Positions 34,032 through 44,849 of a stretch of DNA of 64,000 nucleotides are shown in pieces. The notes beneath the pieces are model-generated. The model was not told where the DNA came from. It worked only from the letters and a program-made list of their open reading frames with translations, and searched no databases. The stretch spans positions 25,593 through 89,592 of the forward strand of contig QYAI01000119.1 of the NCBI GenBank assembly GCA_003988855.1, in the 5' to 3' direction. The translations under genes were made by a program, and so were the position numbers. Origin of the DNA: Arachnopeziza araneosa (taxonomy: Eukaryota; Ascomycota; Leotiomycetes; Helotiales; Arachnopezizaceae). Numbering within the stretch: position 1 is the stretch's first letter; each line of letters starts with the position of its first letter.

Positions 34032-35854
34032 ATGAAGAGCCGAATTTCCAAGACGAAGATCCGCCGCTCCCCTCTAGATCTATCCAAAGCCTCCCAAGAC
34101 AAGCTCCTTGATATTGCTACTAAAACGAGTGAAGGTATGTACACTGCCATGGCTTGATTATTGTAAAGAGCTTTGACTGATATGTGTTTGGTAGCTTCAG
34201 AAGTCCTCTCAGGTTCTCAAGTGCCACCACAACTGTCTGCAGATCCTCGCGGCCCCTCGCTCGTGCCGGCTAGGAAGAGGAAGCTCAATGCGACTTCGCA
34301 GACTGATACATTGCCTGCGAAGAGATTTCGAGCAACGAGACAAACTATAACAGGTGGTACGCGCTTACTACGTAAAGGTTGAGGCTGGTTGTGCTAACTT
34401 GCCCAGACTCACAACTCCTGAGGCGAAGCGCGAGGCTTCAAGTGCGACAGAACCTTCTAAACAACATCGAATCTTCTACAGTGGTTATCCCGCAGGCTCC
34501 ATCCCTCGTTCAAAAGCCTAAAACAGATCATCAGCGTGCTCCCTCAAAATCCAAACGGTACGATTTGACTGGGAAGAATTTACGATTACTTGATAAGAAA
34601 AATCAAAGATCCTTGAAAACGATGCCAAAAACAAAAACTTCCAAAGGGAAAACTCGTACATCTGCTACTTCTTCTAAAACAAAGACAACAGATGAAAGTA
34701 GCTCAGCTCAATCAAAAACAATATCCACGACTTCTTCAGCTTTTCCTGCACTTGCTTTGGAGAATGGTGTCCTCGATCGTATGAATTCTAAGGCGCCGAC
34801 GAACTATGAGGATCACCGTACTCGACTAGATCGAGATCGTGGGACCGTTTCTCCATCCGAATCAATGTACGGAGATTATGCTTATACTGTCGGTACCGCT
34901 CCCAACGAACAGACTACGCTTCTAGGTATGGCTGGTCTCTTGAAAGATTACAAAGATAGAGGCTATCAAAAGGTGTATAATCAAGCGTTTACCGCTTTCC
35001 CCAAAGAGGTTGGCTTTAACAACGGACTCTCCGCGCCGCAACCTGACCTTGTCGAAGGACTTCAACGTCGAAGATTTAAGCCTTTCCCTGTCGAGGAGCA
35101 AATCGATGGTGCTGTACTATTCAAAGATGACCCATACTCCATCGCTCTCCCACACCTAGCTGGAGAGTGGAAAGGGCCTGGGAAAGACATGATTCAAGCA
35201 AGTGTGCAAAGTGCCTACGACGGTGCTGCTCTCGTGTATGGAAGGGATCAAGCCTTGGAACTTCTCGATAGTCCTGATCCTCCGCGGCATGCAGCTGTTG
35301 TATCCTTTACTACTGATGGTAGCAATATCAACTTCTTCACCCATCATGCTGCTCAGTCAGAAGACGGAAATACCGAATATCATCAATTTCTCACCGCTTC
35401 AACAAACCTAGTTAACTCATTTGAGGAGTTCAAACAAGGTCGAAAGCAACTCAGAAACCTTCAAGATGATGCTCGAAATGAATCCTACGCTTTAAGAGAT
35501 CGGTTGACTGAACATTGGAAAGCCAAACAGACTGCGGCTCCAGCCTTTACCGAGGCAAGTAAAACCGATGATCTTGACTACATCGCAGAAAATACTGTGA
35601 TAATTCCAATTGGTAATGATACACTTGAGGAGTTAACCAAGTCTATTGATTCATCACGGGATAATATCCTGGGCGGTCAGGCTTCTGGAACGAATCTCTG
35701 GGATTCTGACAAGGATGGCTACGAAATTATTGACAAACCACCATACAAGTTGACGCCCCCACGATCTTCGAATCGGGAAGATCGCAAACAAAAAGGTGAA
35801 CAGCGCAGGAAGACCTCGTTAGCTCCATACCTGAAGCCAGGCAGTTATCCATAG
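34032..35854 (+). CDS. Fungal protein with a possible PD-(D/E)XK nuclease-like domain (DUF7924-like)
   Basis: Exons are 34032-34134, 34195-34353 and 34407-35854; the product is 569 aa. The N-terminal third is basic and low-complexity, with KRK-type clusters that look like nuclear localisation signals (ARKRKLNATS, AKRFRATRQ). The conserved part starts near residue 230 (SESMYGDYAY). It contains APQPDLVEGL (Asp301), HLAGEWKGPGKDM (Glu341, Lys343) and QSAYDGAALVYGRDQA, then a long charged helix. A PD followed about 40 residues later by ExK is the signature of the PD-(D/E)XK fold. The assignment to DUF7924 is from memory of the GEWKGPGKDM block and is not verified. Nuclease activity is inference only. 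Similar genes are often multicopy in filamentous fungi, as far as I recall. Confidence 0.75.
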
Positions 35855-36339
35855 AGGACTCCGTGGAAATTACACGAAAAGTCGCACATCTTCGGTGATT
35901 GACGAGGCCGCCAAGGATAACGCCCAACAGGTGTATGGGAAAGATTCTTTACTGGATAAAAGTTCTGAGCTGCTTGAAAGAGACATGATGACGCGAGATC
36001 TCACTAGCTAAATCCAAATTTTGTGAGATGAATATTGGAGTAAAAAGATATGAATATATACTTTGAGAACTCCACACGACCTTTTGATCGGCTGACTACT
36101 AACTTTCTGTTTTTAGTTTGCTACCCTGCTCTCCTTATGGGTGCCTGGGACAAAATGTTCTAAACCGATCTAACCTCTGTTTCGCAAACCAATTTTATGT
36201 TAGCTCATAATCACAGTCATAGTTCATGGAAACGTGGAAGAATTTTTCATGGTTTGTGTATTCATCAGTCCTAAGTCCAGCCCAGAGGTTGTTACAAAGC
36301 GCAAGTTTTCTCGCTGAGATAGCTCATTGCACATCAATC
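35855..36339. other. Intergenic stretch between convergent genes
   Basis: No supported gene. The sequence just after the stop at 35854 still looks weakly coding, which may be a former longer C-terminus. Confidence 0.4.
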
Positions 36340-38162
36340 TTATCGTCGGCTTTTATCCGACTTTACCGTTTCTTCTACGATCTTCCTCATCTCAACCAAA
36401 CATCTCCCAACCACCTCATCCTTATCAAGTGCCTGGAGCTTTTCTTCCCAGGTCAAATTCTTCATCTCATTGCTGATCACATGAGACCTCTCCATACAAG
36501 CCCTTTTTAATTCTTCGATCCGCCGATCCTTTGCATTTGAAAGTGTACGCGACGTCCAAGATAAGCAACTACTCATTGTTCCAATGAGATTGTAAACCTC
36601 TAAGTAGATTGCTGAGGAGGCGTATCTACCGCGGCCGATTTCAAAATTTTCCGGCAGCATTGAGTCGTAGATCATTTTAAAATCATTAATGGCACTCTTC
36701 GTTGTCAGGATGTTTAACGCGAATAAGGAGGCATCGGCGAGCGCATTCCCTCGATGGGCAGCTCCATTGCCATCCTCGATAATGACGATGTCGACCTTCC
36801 TACGAATATCACTAACATGACCATTTCTATTCAGCCTCTTTATCAGCTCCATAAAGCGGCGTCGTGTCTTGATTCCAACCTGGAGAAGGGGCTCACGAAT
36901 TTCTAAGTCTTTGCTATGCTTGGCCTTGAGGGCTATGATCTCTCCTCGTAGCTTTTTGACTGTCTTCAGAAGAAAATCATTATCATCTGTTTGCGTGCTC
37001 TGGTCAATGTAGCTCGTTTTCGAAGCTGGGCGCTCTTCTTTCGCAGGATCATCTCCATCATTCACGATGTCCTGGTTCTCGATGTCTGCTGAGACTTCCC
37101 TGGTGGACTCGGTCGCTGGTTGAGATTTATCTCCGGTGATGAACGTGTCCTGAGAAATAACTGCAGTTTCGGAGGAACACGCATCAGACTTGAGGGGGTG
37201 GAGATCCAAGACTTTAGATTCCTGTAATACGGCATTTGATCCCACTTCCTCCCTCTCCCCGGTCGCTGGTTGAGATTCACTTTCAGCGATAAATATCTCC
37301 TGAGAAATAACTGCTGCTCCGGAGAAAGCTTGCACCGTATCAGACTTAAGGGGCTGGAGATCCAAGACTTTAGACTCCTGTAATACGGTATTCGATCCCA
37401 CTTCTTCCCTTTCTCTAGTCTGTGCAGCTTCAACCGCATCATCTCGAAGCTCAAACACCGCATCCCGAATCTCCCTGATAATCTCTCCAAGTTGAGCACT
37501 CTGACTCTGTGCCCTGTCCAAGATCCCGAGGATGTCCGACACCAGCTCTTTCGAGGTATCATGCGAGGCCGGGACTCCTTCAGGCGTGGATTGCGGGTGT
37601 GGATCTGGCTCGTTGGTTTCTGCCCCGGGCGTATGTTGGACCAGCGAGTTGCTTTCATTCCTTGCCTCTTTCCGAGTCTTAACGCCTCGCAAGTTCTATC
37701 CCGGGATCGAATCAGTCCACCCACCCTCCACGGCGAGCGAATCCACCCACCTTGAAAAGCGCAGTGAAGACCTTGCGCTTCACCCCTTCCCCCCAAATCC
37801 TCTCCCCCCGCTTACCAAGTCCGGTCGCCTTCTCTCCCTCCCCTTCCACCAACCACCTCACCTCCCTCTCCACAGCCATGAAACATCCCGGAACCTCTCT
37901 TGTGCATCTCGCCAGCTCTGAAAGAGCGAGATCTTTGAAGACTTGGAAGGCCTGGGTGTAGACGTGATTAGATGCTCCTGGGGATGGGGTTGGGAGATGG
38001 GAGGCTCACCTTTAGGAGATCGGTTGAGTGCCTCGTGTTGGAGGGCTCGGAATTGGCGATGGGGATGGGGATGGGGATGGGGATTTGGGTGGAGGTGATG
38101 GGAGTGCGTGTCTGTGTGGATGAGCCCCCATTGGATTCAGATGGAGGGCGAAGTTTGACCAT
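36340..38162 (-). CDS. Coiled-coil protein with an internal tandem duplication, unknown function
   Basis: No family is recognised. Minus-strand exons are 38162-38010, 37951-37751 and 37695-36340, with introns of 58 and 55 nt, both in phase 0; the product is 569 aa. Residues 1-51 carry an Ile-Pro repeat (IPIPIPIPI). Exon 2 is a compact basic and aromatic segment (AFQVFKDLALSELARC, then VRWLVEGEGEKATG). Residues of about 213-314 are two near-identical units of about 50 aa that begin EREEVGSN and end QPAT. A helical, probably coiled-coil part follows (LLKTVKKLRGEIIALKAKHS). The C-terminal 200 residues seem globular (VDIVIIEDGNGAAHRG, then YLEVYNLIGTMSSCLSW). No signal peptide was seen. The three-exon reading is supported by clean phase-0 joins and by the coding quality of exon 2. 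Confidence 0.72.
37108..37413 (-). repeat. Intragenic tandem duplication of about 155 nt
   Basis: Two direct copies inside exon 3 encode units of about 50 aa sharing the VLQESKVLDL, PLKSD and AVISQ blocks. The nucleotide match is high, with a few substitutions and one in-frame gap of 2 codons, so the duplication is fairly recent. Confidence 0.85.
38061..38089 (+). repeat. GGGGAT hexamer tract inside exon 1, G-quadruplex-capable
   Basis: Four GGGG runs with AT loops, then GGG after ATTT. On the coding (minus) strand the tract encodes the Ile-Pro repeat of the coiled-coil protein. Confidence 0.8.
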
Positions 38163-38435
38163 CTTGAGGTTGGTGGAGTTGATGTAGAAGAACGGATGAT
38201 GGGTGTCATGATATAAATATGTCTGCAAATATGACCAAGTGAATTTGGTATTGCACGAAGTTCGAAATATCTTATCAAAGGTGAGGTAGAGATTTGATAT
38301 ACGGAGCGTCTCATCTCAATGAGATAAAGAATGCACTCCTTTAGAATGATTTGTATTTAGGTTTAACTCGCTTTTCAATTACTGCTGGCCCATGTATTCT
38401 ATCCCCCAATCAAATCATGAGAGCCCAGGTTGGCC

Positions 38436-41039
38436 TTAATCTACAGCCTTGAGCTGATGTCTAGCAAGCCAAGCTGCACTCTTCGTCTCCACTTCTCTCT
38501 TAACATGCACTCTCTTTGGTTCCCTCGGTGCCAATTTTGGCTGCCTCTTCGCCGGCTTCACCTCTGCCTCTCTCTTCGGTAGAGCACCATTTGCGCATGG
38601 CTTGCCATTAAACGCCGCATCAGCAGCTGCTTTCCATAACGCTGTAACATCTGTGACCATAGGCTCTGTATAATACAACCTGCAATCCGCCTCCTCAACC
38701 ACAAATTGGCCCGGAAGTCCATCGGATAGATGATCGGGCAATATATTATCTCGCACATTGATACCAGTACCGGATGCGCGATTGGCAGGTAGAGGTGAAA
38801 GACGCTTAAGAGCAGCGGCTTGGGTGGTTGAGACGTTGGTTCGTAGAGCAAGTTGAGCAGCACTATAAACGTCTGTCCAGCCAAGAATTTCAGCACCCTT
38901 GATCCCACCGACACCTTGAATGGATCCGGCTTTAGGGCGTCCCCCCATAGCAATGTTCTTGACACCCCCTTGGAGTCTCATGAATTCGGTGAAAAGTGTG
39001 CAAGTTGAGGCACAATATCCATCTTGAAGCATGATGATATTTTCCGCCTTGAAAGGCTGCGTAAAGTTGGTTCTGGAGCCGTAGCCTGTGATATCAGTTC
39101 CAATGCCATAAGTTGTGTTGCTGGTTGTGAGTGGATCATTCAAGTTCCACCTCGCAAAATTGGTAAAGTTATCGCCTTTAAAATGTAGCGGGGCAAACTT
39201 TGCGTCGAATGACGTGAATGGTTGATCTGTTAAATTCAAATCATAATGATAGTTGAAGAAATCCTCATATGCGTTGATCTGGGCGTTGGTTGCAGTCGAT
39301 GGATTGAAATTTGCAGAGGCGGCTGAATCGATTTGAGCTATGGCAAGAAGCATATCGTTCTCTCTCCATCGCGAGTATCCATCCTGCACGATATCAGGGA
39401 AGAGTTGACGGAATAAATCGTATCCTTGAAGGATGTAGCCTCCACCGTTGGCGCTGAGGTCAATAACAAGCTTTGTCTTACCATCACGGATTGCATCGGC
39501 AAAGAACTGTTGAGCAACTTGTTGAAATTCAAGAGGAGATTCCGATTCAAATGCCAAAAGGCTGATTACAGCCACATCTTCATAGCCAGTACCATCGATG
39601 TAATATCCAGAAACCACGGAATCATTGGTGATGACCACAGCCGGAGGATAACCTGGAACGAAAACTTCAGGGACAAAGTCTAACACTTCGGCGATAGCTT
39701 CAACATCGGCTGCAAGAGGTAATAACGCTCCACTACAGAATCTGTTGAAGAATTGTTGGCCGTTGGTAACTCCGGCAAAGTTTCCTTTCACATGTGCGAT
39801 ATTGTCAACAACGAGAGTAGTCCCATTTTCGAATGTAAAAGTGGTGTTAGGACCTGGGTAGATATATCTTGGCGAGTTAGTACCATCTTTCACTGCGTCG
39901 AAAAGGTTCTTACCTAACTCTTCCTCCCCCGGAAAAGTAACCAAACCCTGAGCCTACACCCACGAAGGCCTTTTCAAAGAACATGGTATTATAAGCAGCG
40001 TCTGCATCTTGATTAAAGGATGCGGTGTAAGCAAAGTCTCCTACGTAAGTAGCAGCGTCAACCCCGTTGATCAGCTTGACCACGGAAGCGGTTGACGGAT
40101 TGAGAGTGACATCCTCTGGATCCGAGTTAGTTGCTTTCTCCTTCAAAACCAAAAGAAGGCTCACCATAAACTTTGATGACTGGAAGTGATGTTCCATCCT
40201 CGCTTACTGAAACCAAAGACCTCTGCCTGCCCCAGTCAAATGCCTTTGTCAATGCATCGGGGTAGAAAACAAAGTGACCATCGTGAGCACGTGCGAAAAT
40301 CTGGTACAAATCTTCTTGAAACTCATACTCATTCGCGTATTTGTCGGCTTGAAGATTGGTTTTAATGGAGGCAAGGTAAGCAAAGATATCATGAGGCGGA
40401 TAAAAGTAATCGGCCGGGGGGTCTTTCAACCAGGCAGAGTCTTGAAACAATATCAGTAAAACACCTTAATATGTCGACTTTTGCTTACCGCTTTGCCACT
40501 CTAAGTAAGGTTCAATGGCATCAACAAGTTTCAGAGCAGCGGTCTTGTTCAAAGGCACTGAGTTGAGACAGTCATGAGCCAATTGAGCAGCGACGGTTGG
40601 TGTAGCTAGATGATGTCAATTCGGGGTTCCTTGGCTCACGTGATAGAAACATACCAGCTGGAGATGCTTTGTACTGGGCAGAGGAAGAACTGCTGACAAG
40701 TGCACACGCATCAGTGAGAGTTGCGGCTGGCGCTGATGTCGGAGTAGCTGTGGCAGATGTAATTGAGGTTGGCGTAGCCGTGATTGAGGTTGGAGCGGCG
40801 GCAGCAATGCAGGCACATGCACTTGCAATTCGAACGGATTGAATGCCACTTTGATCGTCCTTGCAATCATCATTCACGAATGCCGGGAGTGTAGCATTCT
40901 GTGTCATCCAGTAGGTCTCACAGAGAGATTGTGCAGATAGCTGGTTTTTGGCTGTCCTGAATGCTCGCAGACAATTGTCGGCATTGCAATCAGCAGTAGC
41001 CAAAGCGGCAAGGAGAAGGGTGGCGATGGGGACGATCAT
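38436..41039 (-). CDS. Secreted peptidase, family S41-like
   Basis: S41 enzymes are serine peptidases related to C-terminal processing and tail-specific proteases. Minus-strand exons are 41039-40655, 40605-40489, 40440-40165, 40115-39914 and 39867-38436, with introns of 46-49 nt; the product is 803 aa. The signal peptide is MIVPIATLLLAALATADC. An Ala/Thr/Pro-rich linker (TSITATPTSITSATATPTS) follows a cysteine-rich N-terminal part. The catalytic region contains LVIDLSANGGGYILQGYDLF, then QDGYCASTCTLFTEFMR, whose Ser is the likely nucleophile. After that come GGRPKAGSIQGVGG and a basic C-terminus (KRQPKLAPREPKRVHVKRE) with dibasic sites. The ATG at 41039 is chosen because an in-frame TTG before it is no start. 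All four joins restore family-like sequence. A PDZ domain is not evident. Confidence 0.87.
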
Positions 41040-42721
41040 GGTAGCGACTGTGAGGAGCAAATCTCGAAATCTTCAGGGACGTTGAAGAAGTCGGAGAGCC
41101 TCCAGAGTAGAAATAAAAGGAAAAGGGTGAATCGAGAAGAAGGGAAAAGTGGCCATGAAATTCGGCCTATATATTGCGCACGACATGGAAGAAGAGTTCT
41201 TGCCTTTCCAGGACCTGCTGTATCGGGATGGGCAAGGGAATTTGCAGGTGGCAGCACGGTGCAATTTGCCCTGAGCAAGTGGAAGAAGATCCGGCGTGCC
41301 AAGAGACTGAGCCCCCATCCCCAAGCCAACGGACGGCGAGAGTGCGGAGAAATGTTAAAGGTGAAGGCGGCCATTAAAACGAAACCGGAGTGATTGGCGC
41401 TGAGATGGAGATTTCCAGCGCGCCATGACCGCAAGATCACCATGCGCTGGCCGGCGTGCCTGGATTGAATCACGCTTGCCGACATGTCGAGCCTCAGCAA
41501 ACAGCGCTGGTCGCCTGTGGAATCCTGGTCATGGAGGGAAGTTCACGTAGATTGCGCGTGCAGTCATCGCAGCAAGTACAGTAGCAGCCCACGAGCACGA
41601 GCTCGGTGCGAGATGGCGCGGAGTAAACAAAGAGAAACACGACGGCAGAGAAAAGGATACTGGGGATGAGAGGGACCTTTGCTGATCTGATGAGTGGCGT
41701 CACCACCATTGCCGTCGCCAGCCACAATTATATCATCACATGACTCGACGAGAGAGACGGTGAGAACTTCCAGAAACAGACCTTCTCCTATCTGGAGACC
41801 GAGCCCGAGCCCGCAATCAGTCTGAAACGATTGATATAAAGTGATGCTATGATGTTGCCATGAGCCACGCCGCAATTACCTAGTGGGGGCCCCCAGAATC
41901 TTAAACCTTTAGCCTATAGCACAGGGTTGCATTAGGTCTAGTATCCTGGATCTCTCATAATCCACCCCTGAAGTGTACCTGAAGATATACTCCATTCATC
42001 TTGTCCAATAACACGGAGGTGAAAGAGATCAATTGGACTCGATGCTGAATAGAGAATTAGAGGCACTAACTCATTATCTACCAGCAAATCTACCACATTC
42101 TCATGCAAGGGAGACCATAAAGCAGGTCTTTCCCGTTTGATCTTGGAGGCAAAGGACACTCGTTGGTTTCGATGTCTCCCAATAATTCGAGAGCCCAGAA
42201 ACATCATTTTGAGTTGTTCTGCTAAAAGTAGTTTGGAAGCGGAACTACCTCACTTGATTGGTACATCTTGACAATGATCGTGGTGCTGGAATAGCCAGCT
42301 GCAATGAAATTGCCTATGTTGTCTTGGCTGAAACCCAATGTCATGGTAATCCTCTAAATGGCTCCCAGATGTGGAAATCTTCAGCAAAGATTGATCAAGT
42401 GGTAAAAGTGCACACAGTTCTATTCTTCGGAGCCACCATACTTTTAATTTTGCGCTCCGTGTTGGACTAGTCAAGAATCGCTCCTTCCTAAGCTGCGTTG
42501 ACAAGAACTTCAAATGTGGACAGCGACCACTTTAATTCCAAACATAATCGACATTATCAATCATCCATAACATTGCTACAAAACATAGTCGTTTCTCGGA
42601 TTATCCGTAATATATACTTTTGCACAGATTTTATCTTAGAGGATCGAGACTCAATCAAGCGCCAAATTTCTCGTGAGAACCACACCACTGGCAATCATAC
42701 AATTCCTTTCACTGGTTCTTT
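41040..42721. other. Long intergenic stretch
   Basis: About 1.7 kb with no supported gene. It should hold promoters for the divergent S41 peptidase and caspase-like genes. A GGGGGCCCCC palindrome occurs near 41884. Confidence 0.45.
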
Positions 42722-44059
42722 ATGTCGGACTCATCAAGGCCACATGGTGGCCTTGATAGTGAAGAAGCCGAAGAGATGAGACAAGAAATGCTCATTTCCG
42801 ACAAGGAAAGAGCATATCACGAATCCGAAAAGCGACGACTTCTCAATAAGCATAACGAAGCCAAGTACAGCCGCGCCAATTACAGAGAGACCCACGTGCT
42901 GTTGATGCATTTCGAAGGCGTAGATCACCGTTTGATGTATGGAATCCGTCAGCTCAAGTCGGTTTTTGAAAGCGACTATGCTATCGTAACGAGGATCATT
43001 CAGATTCCGTGTATGGATTCCTCCAAGTTTCTTTACCGACAAGTAAAATCCTTTCTTCACCGTTATGCGGCGCCAGATATACTTCTACTGGTGTACTATG
43101 CTGGCTATGCTAATGTAGCAGGAAATAGTTTGGGACGAATAATGCTGGGCCCAGTTGATAATATGGACTGGCTGGACCATCATCGACTCTTTGATAATTG
43201 CATCTCAGATGTCTTGATACTTCTAGACTGCAACAGCACTAATCTCGATATTCAGCAGGCCCTGAATCTGATGCAAGATGATCTCTTCCGGAATCGAGAC
43301 GAGCACGCTGGCAGGACAGATGTCATTGCAACATGTGCGATTGGAAAAAGTGCGCCAGGCGAAAAATTTTCTTTCTTGGTTTTACTTGTGTGGACCTTTC
43401 AAGAGCTCGCTCACTCGGAAAACTTCACCATTGCGGATTTACGCAGCGCCTTAGTGTCGCGAGATTGTCTCCCCGACAAGTTCCAAGACGACGAGAAAAA
43501 ATTTCCTTTTGTATGTTTCAGCAAACTACACTCCTTGTCGCGCGATAGAGAAATTCGAATCATGCCGTTTAAACTCAAAGATGATTTATATTCTCGTTCT
43601 AACGATTCTAAACATGCTACCTTTTTGCAACCCTTTGGCCCTCTAGGAAGGCCGCCATTGGGATGGCAGACCGGCGAGATGGGATACGCTGGGGTTCATA
43701 GGGAAAACAGCAGTGGGATCAAGTATACCACGCGACCCTGGAGATCAACTGGGATCTCTTGCGAGACTGAATTGTGGCAGCCAAAGCGGTTTGCAGAACG
43801 CTGTCACTTGGATGCCTATCAGGTTTTCAAAGTCTCGAAGGGGCTGGAAGTACTTACACGAAAGCACTTTGAGCTTCTGAAGCAGGATAACAATCGCCAG
43901 TATCGAACCGCTATGGATGCTTATGCAGAATGGATCACGGAATTTGAGACGGATGAAAAGAACCAGCAGTGGATTGAGGACATACTGGACATACTTGGGG
44001 ATAAGGCACAGGATAATCCCGACGCAATCTGGCCTTTCAAGACATCTTCGTTGCCGTAA
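42722..44059 (+). CDS. Caspase-like (C14-type) domain protein with both catalytic residues replaced
   Basis: Single exon of 445 aa. A helical charged start (residues 10-50) precedes a caspase-like alpha/beta domain: THVLLMHFEGVD (about 57), DILLLVYYAGYAN (119-131), and SDVLILLDCNSTN (162-174). The end of the fold reads RTDVIATCAIGKSAPG, and the KFPFVCFSKL strand comes later. Active fungal relatives, as I recall them, read YYAGHG and LLDCCASG. Here the catalytic His position is Tyr129 and the Cys position is Asn171. The protein should therefore be a pseudo-enzyme that could bind, scaffold or regulate rather than cleave. The C-terminal half after about residue 280 is unique, with a last helical segment rich in acidic residues. 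No NACHT or other domain is attached. The open frame is intact. Confidence 0.75.
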   Translation: MSDSSRPHGGLDSEEAEEMRQEMLISDKERAYHESEKRRLLNKHNEAKYSRANYRETHVLLMHFEGVDHRLMYGIRQLKSVFESDYAIVTRIIQIPCMDSSKFLYRQVKSFLHRYAAPDILLLVYYAGYANVAGNSLGRIMLGPVDNMDWLDHHRLFDNCISDVLILLDCNSTNLDIQQALNLMQDDLFRNRDEHAGRTDVIATCAIGKSAPGEKFSFLVLLVWTFQELAHSENFTIADLRSALVSRDCLPDKFQDDEKKFPFVCFSKLHSLSRDREIRIMPFKLKDDLYSRSNDSKHATFLQPFGPLGRPPLGWQTGEMGYAGVHRENSSGIKYTTRPWRSTGISCETELWQPKRFAERCHLDAYQVFKVSKGLEVLTRKHFELLKQDNNRQYRTAMDAYAEWITEFETDEKNQQWIEDILDILGDKAQDNPDAIWPFKTSSLP

Positions 44060-44849
44060 GACAAGCAAAACTATGGTTTGTTCGACATAGCATGGCTAGG
44101 TATGCACTCTCGAAGTGTGTGGAACCATGTCAAGAGAGGATGCTTGTGATAGGGAAAGATACCCAACACTTACCAATAGACTTACACTATGGGAAAGATG
44201 GACAAGGCCTGTCGTGCTCCTTTCCAACCGTGATGATGCTCAACATCACCAATCGGTCCCAGACACCTGTCTACAACAGCCCCCTATCTTCAAGCGACCC
44301 CACCAGACCGGGAAAATAGTTACTCCTCGACCGCTATCACTCACGGCTGTGGCGGAGAATCCTTGTGTAAATCCCCTTTTGCGACCAGCTTCCCCACAAA
44401 GACCATCAGACCCTAGAGCGAGAGCCCCAAAGTAAAACTCCCTACAATGAACCCCATCGTCAAATTCGGTCGTATTACGCTATTGGATTGCATTTCCCAT
44501 AGTTTTTCATGCTTTTCATTTCCGTACCGCCCAGCAGAAATGTACCTGCGACGGTTTGAAAACGCACATCTTCAGGCTGATGTGCTGGTCCAGTCCACAG
44601 ACGGCAGCTGTGCTTCACTTGTACTTGCAGGCTGAGTTGGATTTTTAGGTGAATATTTCTCTTCTTATGATGCTTCTGCAATCTCTACCATTATGGGAGT
44701 TCGAGTTGAGTTTTCGCTTTAATGTCCTTCCTTCCTGATCGAGAAATGTTTTCGACATATTCTTCGCAGCGTCACTTTTACCAAATTTTCACTTCTCAAC
44801 GTCTCCTTTTCCCTTGCTCATATTCTTGTCTTTTCGACTACCAGAAGCC
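44060..44849. other. Intergenic stretch
   Basis: No supported gene. The frame at 44115-44435 has proline-rich composition but no other support. Confidence 0.45.

Noticed and set aside
44115..44435. Proline-rich 106-codon frame after the caspase-like gene
   Set aside because: No join to the caspase-like gene keeps frame with a sensible intron, and there is no domain.
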